Source: Bacteroidia bacterium
GTDB taxonomy: Bacteria; Bacteroidota; Bacteroidia; Bacteroidales; GCA-2748055
DNA length: 9,018 nucleotides
Direction of reading: 5' to 3'
Assembly: GCA_004525825.1 (NCBI GenBank)
Contig: SPBY01000092.1
Location: 1 to 9,018 of the forward strand
How positions within the stretch are numbered: the first letter of the stretch is position 1; each line of letters opens with the position of its first letter. Below, in pieces: positions 6,991 to 9,018 of this stretch. Made by a program: the position numbers and the translations under genes. The notes under the pieces were generated by a model that worked only from the letters and a program-made list of their open reading frames with translations, ran no database searches and had not been told where the DNA came from.

Positions 6991-7892
6991 ACACTCCCTG
7001 ATCCGGTGATTGTAGAGGAAACTGTGGGACTCCCCCGGTATATAATATCCCCTGATCCTGTGATGGTGGCATCCAGAAAATCGATCGCCCACACAAATAT
7101 ATGTCCTGAACCTGTATTGGTGGCATCCACATCCGGAACCTCAAGATTCAGGGCATCCACCCGGCCTGTTGAGTTCAAGGTATATTCTGCCAAAACTGCA
7201 TCTCCTGCCAGCTCCACCCTTCCTGAACCACTCAGGATGACATCCACCACTGTACCGTCGAGAACTGTTGCATGTATCTGTCCCGAAGAGCTGTGCCGAA
7301 TTCCAAGATCCGCAGTTCCAAAGAAGAATCCGCCTACTATGGTTCCCGAACCAGACTGCACCATATCTGCTTCATCGGTATAAGTACCGTCAACAGAGAT
7401 ATATCCCGATCCAGAATTGCTGACCATGTAAGACTCAGCATATACCGTGTCAATCTCCATCATTCCCGATCCAGAATTGGAGATTTCTACTTCAGGACTT
7501 GCTGCCACATCGGCCTTTACCTTCCCGGAACCGGAAAGGCTCAGGTGATTCAATTCAGGCAGTGAGACATATACCTCAACGGGTGAACTTGACTTGTAAC
7601 ATGCACTGTTCTTTGTTTCTACAATCAGCATGCTCCCTGAAACATAGGTCTCAATTATGGGCAGAAGGTTTTCCTGCGCCACCACCTTGACCCCAAAGGT
7701 GTCCGTTTCAATTACATACACATCAAATGAGCCGGTGTTGCTTACGCCTGAGAAGTTTACGATACCTCGTACCTCAGATATCACCGGACCGGATCCACTC
7801 ACGCACGGACCATAATAGAAACATCCCGAAACTGCAAACATGATGGCCAGCACTCCCGCGACCATTATTATTCTTATCACTTTCTTCATCAT
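6978..7892 (-). CDS. Head-GIN (DUF2807) repeat lipoprotein
   Basis: The 304-residue product begins with a basic, hydrophobic signal peptide ending in the lipobox VSGC, so lipidation at Cys24 and export to the periplasm or outer membrane are expected. The rest is Ser/Gly/Val-rich beta sequence of the DUF2807 'putative auto-transporter adhesin, head GIN' type, which is predicted to form a beta-helix or solenoid. Gly-Ser-Gly (or Ser-Ser-Gly / Ser-Thr-Gly) turns fall near residues 121, 141, 161, 181, 202, 222, 241, 261, 279 and 297. That is a very regular ladder with a step of about 20 residues, tightening to 18 near the C terminus. Its length is somewhat above what I recall for single-domain members. 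Family function is not established, and the adhesin label is only by name. ATG 7892 and ATG 7889 are both possible starts. The gene is divergent from the small secreted-protein pair and converges on rsmI. Confidence 0.88.
   Translation of the reverse strand: MMKKVIRIIMVAGVLAIMFAVSGCFYYGPCVSGSGPVISEVRGIVNFSGVSNTGSFDVYVIETDTFGVKVVAQENLLPIIETYVSGSMLIVETKNSACYKSSSPVEVYVSLPELNHLSLSGSGKVKADVAASPEVEISNSGSGMMEIDTVYAESYMVSNSGSGYISVDGTYTDEADMVQSGSGTIVGGFFFGTADLGIRHSSSGQIHATVLDGTVVDVILSGSGRVELAGDAVLAEYTLNSTGRVDALNLEVPDVDATNTGSGHIFVWAIDFLDATITGSGDIIYRGSPTVSSTITGSGSVRPY
6996..7532 (-). repeat. Ten Gly-Ser-Gly turns at about 20-residue steps (beta-solenoid ladder)
   Basis: Within the lipoprotein, x-S-G-S-G or close variants recur every 18-21 residues from residue 121 to 299. 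At DNA level this gives recurring short blocks on the plus strand such as cctgatcc, cctgaacc and ggtggcatcca. The regular step suggests one turn per solenoid coil. Confidence 0.75.
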
Positions 7893-7935
7893 GATTAAAC
7901 CTATGTGTTCTTATACTATCCAATAGACAACAGAA

Positions 7936-7963
7936 TCAGATAAAAGATGCTTCAGATAAAAGA
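7936..7963. promoter_or_regulatory. 12-bp perfect direct repeat, 16-bp period, upstream of the lipoprotein gene
   Basis: TCAGATAAAAGA occurs at 7936-7947 and again at 7952-7963, separated by TGCT. The pair lies 44-71 bp upstream of the lipoprotein ATG (7892), in an otherwise simple A-rich stretch. Direct repeats of this kind can be binding sites for regulators that bind head to tail. No regulator can be named. It could also be chance in A-rich DNA, but 12 identical bases in tandem is more than expected. Confidence 0.45.
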
Positions 7964-8009
7964 AAAATAAAAATGAAATACCGAGGCCGAAACAGAGGTG
8001 TAAATGGCT

Positions 8010-8046
8010 TGTGCGTAAACGAACACACATGTCGGACATTCGGTCA
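8010..8046 (+). promoter_or_regulatory. Upstream activator-like site, copy A: dyad plus second element
   Basis: The first element is TGTGCG-TAAA-CGAACA (8010-8025), an imperfect inverted repeat. The second starts exactly 20 bp later, TGTCGGACATTCGGTCA (8030-8046), and contains the perfect palindrome ATGTC-G-GACAT (8029-8039). The block matches copy B (8633-8669) at 25 of 37 ungapped positions. Its start lies 105 bp before the -24 GG at 8115. That is the usual location for the DNA sites of sigma-54 enhancer-binding activators. The activator is not in the window. Confidence 0.65.
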
Positions 8047-8112
8047 CAATTAGCCAATTTTAACACTTATAGGCCATGCTCTATTTAATTGATATTAAGA
8101 TCATTATAATTT

Positions 8113-8129
8113 TTGGCACATTATATGAA
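8113..8129 (+). promoter_or_regulatory. Sigma-54 (RpoN)-like promoter of the first small secreted protein
   Basis: TTGGCAC at 8113-8119 matches the -24 half of the RpoN consensus (TGGCAC). Ten bases after GG (8115-8116) comes GA (8127-8128) in place of the usual -12 GC, in the context TATGAA. The -24 element is perfect but the -12 element is degenerate, so strength is uncertain. Support comes from the better twin at 8737-8753, which has the same 54-bp spacing from GG to ATG. The predicted transcript start is near 8139-8140. Confidence 0.55.
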
Positions 8130-8168
8130 ACTATATAACAGACACATTAACATTCAAACGCAAGGGAC

Positions 8169-8546
8169 ATGAAATCTTTTAAAATCATATTAAGCATTGT
8201 GGGGATTGCACTGACAAGCATTACCTTTGGACAATTGCTCTCGCAAAGCGATGGGAGCATCCTTTTCTATAAAGTCGCCTATAACTCAACAAACAACCGC
8301 CTGGAGCACCACCTGACTGAATTCCCGGAAAGAAGAGCTTATGGTGACACATTTGAAGCAACCCTGGCAGCCAGAACCTATTTTGGACCGATGGAGACCG
8401 ATATGGTAGTAGAATCATGGATGACGACTCCTTTTGAAAGTAACTATTATGAAGTGGACCCTATTATGGAATTGTGGATGACTGTTCCCTTTTATTCGGA
8501 AGACGAAATCGAAGTGGAGGAGTGGATGACCACGTCCTGGATGTAG
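8169..8546 (+). CDS. Small secreted acidic protein with three Trp-Met-Thr repeats, unknown function
   Basis: I do not recognise this 125-residue protein. It starts with a Sec signal peptide (MKSFKIILSIVGIALTSITF), with likely cleavage after Gly21 to leave Gln22 first. There is no cysteine, so it is not a lipoprotein. A central block from Phe33 to Phe52 aligns without gaps to the downstream paralogue. The acidic C-terminal third holds three repeats: ESWMTTPFE (82-90), ELWMTVPFY (101-109) and EEWMTTSWM (117-125), with the tryptophans 19 and 16 residues apart. Negative spacer sequence (for example SEDEIEVEE) lies between them. The ATG at 8169 is preceded by GCAAGGGAC, closely matching GCAAGAGTC before the next gene. 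It has its own sigma-54-like promoter and upstream dyads and ends just before an intrinsic terminator, so it is monocistronic. A periplasmic or surface role, perhaps in an envelope stress response, is inference. Confidence 0.8.
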   Translation: MKSFKIILSIVGIALTSITFGQLLSQSDGSILFYKVAYNSTNNRLEHHLTEFPERRAYGDTFEATLAARTYFGPMETDMVVESWMTTPFESNYYEVDPIMELWMTVPFYSEDEIEVEEWMTTSWM

Positions 8547-8583
8547 CCCCTTTACATAGCTCTGCGTACCAACTATATATTTC

Positions 8584-8610
8584 AAAACCGCCCCATTCGG
8601 GCGGTTTTTT
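8584..8610 (+). terminator. Intrinsic (Rho-independent) terminator
   Basis: AAAACCGCCC (8584-8593) pairs perfectly with GGGCGGTTTT (8599-8608) across the 5-nt loop CATTC, and a run of six T ends at 8610. The GC-rich core and T tract are textbook. It lies 37 bp after the stop of the first secreted-protein gene. The A run at its 5' side gives some symmetry, but no gene reads leftward into it. Confidence 0.93.
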
Positions 8611-8632
8611 CATTCCATTCCCTCATTCAAGA

Positions 8633-8669
8633 TGTACGCATACGTACACTCCTGTCACACTACCGTTCA
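8633..8669 (+). promoter_or_regulatory. Upstream activator-like site, copy B: perfect dyad plus second element
   Basis: TGTACG-CATA-CGTACA (8633-8648) is a perfect 6-bp inverted repeat with a 4-nt centre. A second element, TGTCACACTACCGTTCA (8653-8669), starts exactly 20 bp later. Both match copy A in order, sequence and spacing. The dyad starts 106 bp before the -24 GG at 8739, against 105 bp in copy A. The two elements are about two helical turns apart, as expected for cooperative activator dimers on one DNA face. Confidence 0.7.
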
Positions 8670-8736
8670 GAATCAATTCCCGTTAATATATACATAATAC
8701 AGTTTTATCTCTTTGTTTATGTGTTATTTACAAAGT

Positions 8737-8753
8737 TTGGCACGAGTTATGCA
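8737..8753 (+). promoter_or_regulatory. Sigma-54 (RpoN) promoter of the second small secreted protein
   Basis: TTGGCACGAGTTATGCA matches the RpoN consensus TGGCACG-N4-TTGCW with one difference (ATGC for TTGC). The GG at 8739-8740 and the GC at 8751-8752 are separated by the required 10 bases. The predicted transcript start near 8763-8764 leaves a leader of about 30 nt before the ATG at 8793. Confidence 0.75.
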
Positions 8754-8792
8754 CGTAACGTTTCAAGTTTAAATCTAAAAAAAGCAAGAGTC

Positions 8793-9018
8793 ATGAAAAC
8801 ACTTAACCTAATCTTTAGCATCGCGCTGCTTGCCCTGGCAATAACTGCTTCCAGCCAGCGCTCAATCTCTGCTAAAGAAGATCAAGCAGAGTTCGTCAAT
8901 GTGAGCTACACCATTGAAAACAGCAGGATTGCAAATAAGATTGGTGCCTTCCTGGACAAATTCAGCAGGCCAGAAAAAGCGGCTTCCATGGAACCAGTGG
9001 TTTCCATGTCCTTTACGA
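8793..9018 (+). CDS. Second small secreted protein, paralogue of the first, 3' truncated by the window
   Basis: The frame opens at ATG 8793 and runs off the right edge after 75 codons. MKTLNLIFSIALLALAITAS is a Sec signal peptide. Cleavage after Ser21 would leave Gln22 first, the same position as in the upstream protein. The two signal peptides share 8 of 22 residues. Phe34 to Phe53 aligns without gaps to Phe33 to Phe52 of the upstream protein, with F, V, Y, N, R and F identical and several conservative changes (L/I, A/S). The visible end, MEPVVSMSFT (66-75), resembles the stretch METDMVVESWMT of the first protein, so WMT-type repeats may follow outside the window. GCAAGAGTC directly precedes the ATG. 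It has its own sigma-54-like promoter. Function unknown. Confidence 0.75.
   Translation, partial: MKTLNLIFSIALLALAITASSQRSISAKEDQAEFVNVSYTIENSRIANKIGAFLDKFSRPEKAASMEPVVSMSFT

Larger units (their letters stand above)
7893..8168. other. 276-bp divergent intergenic control region
   Basis: This AT-rich gap lies between the leftward lipoprotein gene and the rightward secreted-protein gene. No ORF is supported. It holds the 12-bp direct repeat (7936-7963), the paired dyad elements (8010-8046) and the sigma-54-like promoter (8113-8129). The dyads are 118 bp or more from the lipoprotein start, so they could in principle affect both genes. I saw no convincing -33/-7 Bacteroidota promoter for the lipoprotein. 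Confidence 0.7.
8547..8792. other. 246-bp intergenic control region between the two secreted-protein genes
   Basis: No gene is supported here; a short open frame at 8474-8686 is a shadow of the upstream gene running on through the terminator. In order the region contains an intrinsic terminator (8584-8610), the copy B dyads (8633-8669), an AT-rich spacer and the sigma-54-like promoter (8737-8753). The downstream gene is therefore an independent transcription unit. Confidence 0.7.

Noticed and set aside
7006..7690. Rightward open frames opposite the lipoprotein gene
   Set aside because: They are antisense shadows of the Gly-Ser-rich repeats, which rarely produce stops on the other strand.
8082..8095. 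IHF-like site (minus strand TATCAATTAAATA) between the copy A dyads and the promoter
   Set aside because: It mismatches the consensus in the TTR part, and the equivalent stretch of copy B has an even poorer match, so AT-richness is a sufficient explanation.

Overview
The window looks like a chromosomal segment of a Bacteroidota bacterium, most likely of the Bacteroidales/Marinilabiliales type. The best marker is a single 818-residue protein joining MurF to alanine racemase, a fusion characteristic of this phylum. Supporting signs are the short RsmI, a thymidine kinase starting MFLEN, the head-GIN (DUF2807) lipoprotein and the A-rich ribosome binding regions. No mobile element, tRNA, rRNA or CRISPR array was seen.

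Layout. The left edge holds the 3' part of a lipid A-type acyltransferase gene (+). Converging on it is a compact leftward operon, read from right to left: tdk (5492-4911), murF-alr (4904-2448) and a two-domain GT2-GT4 glycosyltransferase (2445-586), with gaps of 6 and 2 bp. The operon links nucleotide salvage, peptidoglycan precursor synthesis and probable surface glycan or LPS-core assembly; the acyltransferase fits the same envelope theme. Divergent from tdk is a rightward pair: a hypothetical protein with a Glu-Pro repeat linker (5559-6302) and rsmI (6307-6981). rsmI converges, with a 4-bp overlap, on a lipoprotein gene (7892-6978) whose product carries a Gly-Ser-Gly ladder of about 20-residue period.

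The right end (about 7.9-9.0 kb) is the unusual part. Two tandem rightward genes encode small secreted proteins that I do not recognise (125 aa, and one cut by the window edge). They are paralogues by signal peptide, processing position and a gapless 20-residue block. The first ends in three Trp-Met-Thr repeats. Each gene has its own control region with the same layout: a TGTNCG-N4-CGNACA dyad, a second related element 20 bp further on, then a TTTGGCAC sigma-54-like -24 element 105-106 bp after the dyad start, then the ATG exactly 54 bp after the -24 GG. The two dyad regions match at 25 of 37 ungapped positions. I infer an RpoN-dependent regulon under an enhancer-binding activator, driving small exported proteins. 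An intrinsic terminator separates the two genes.
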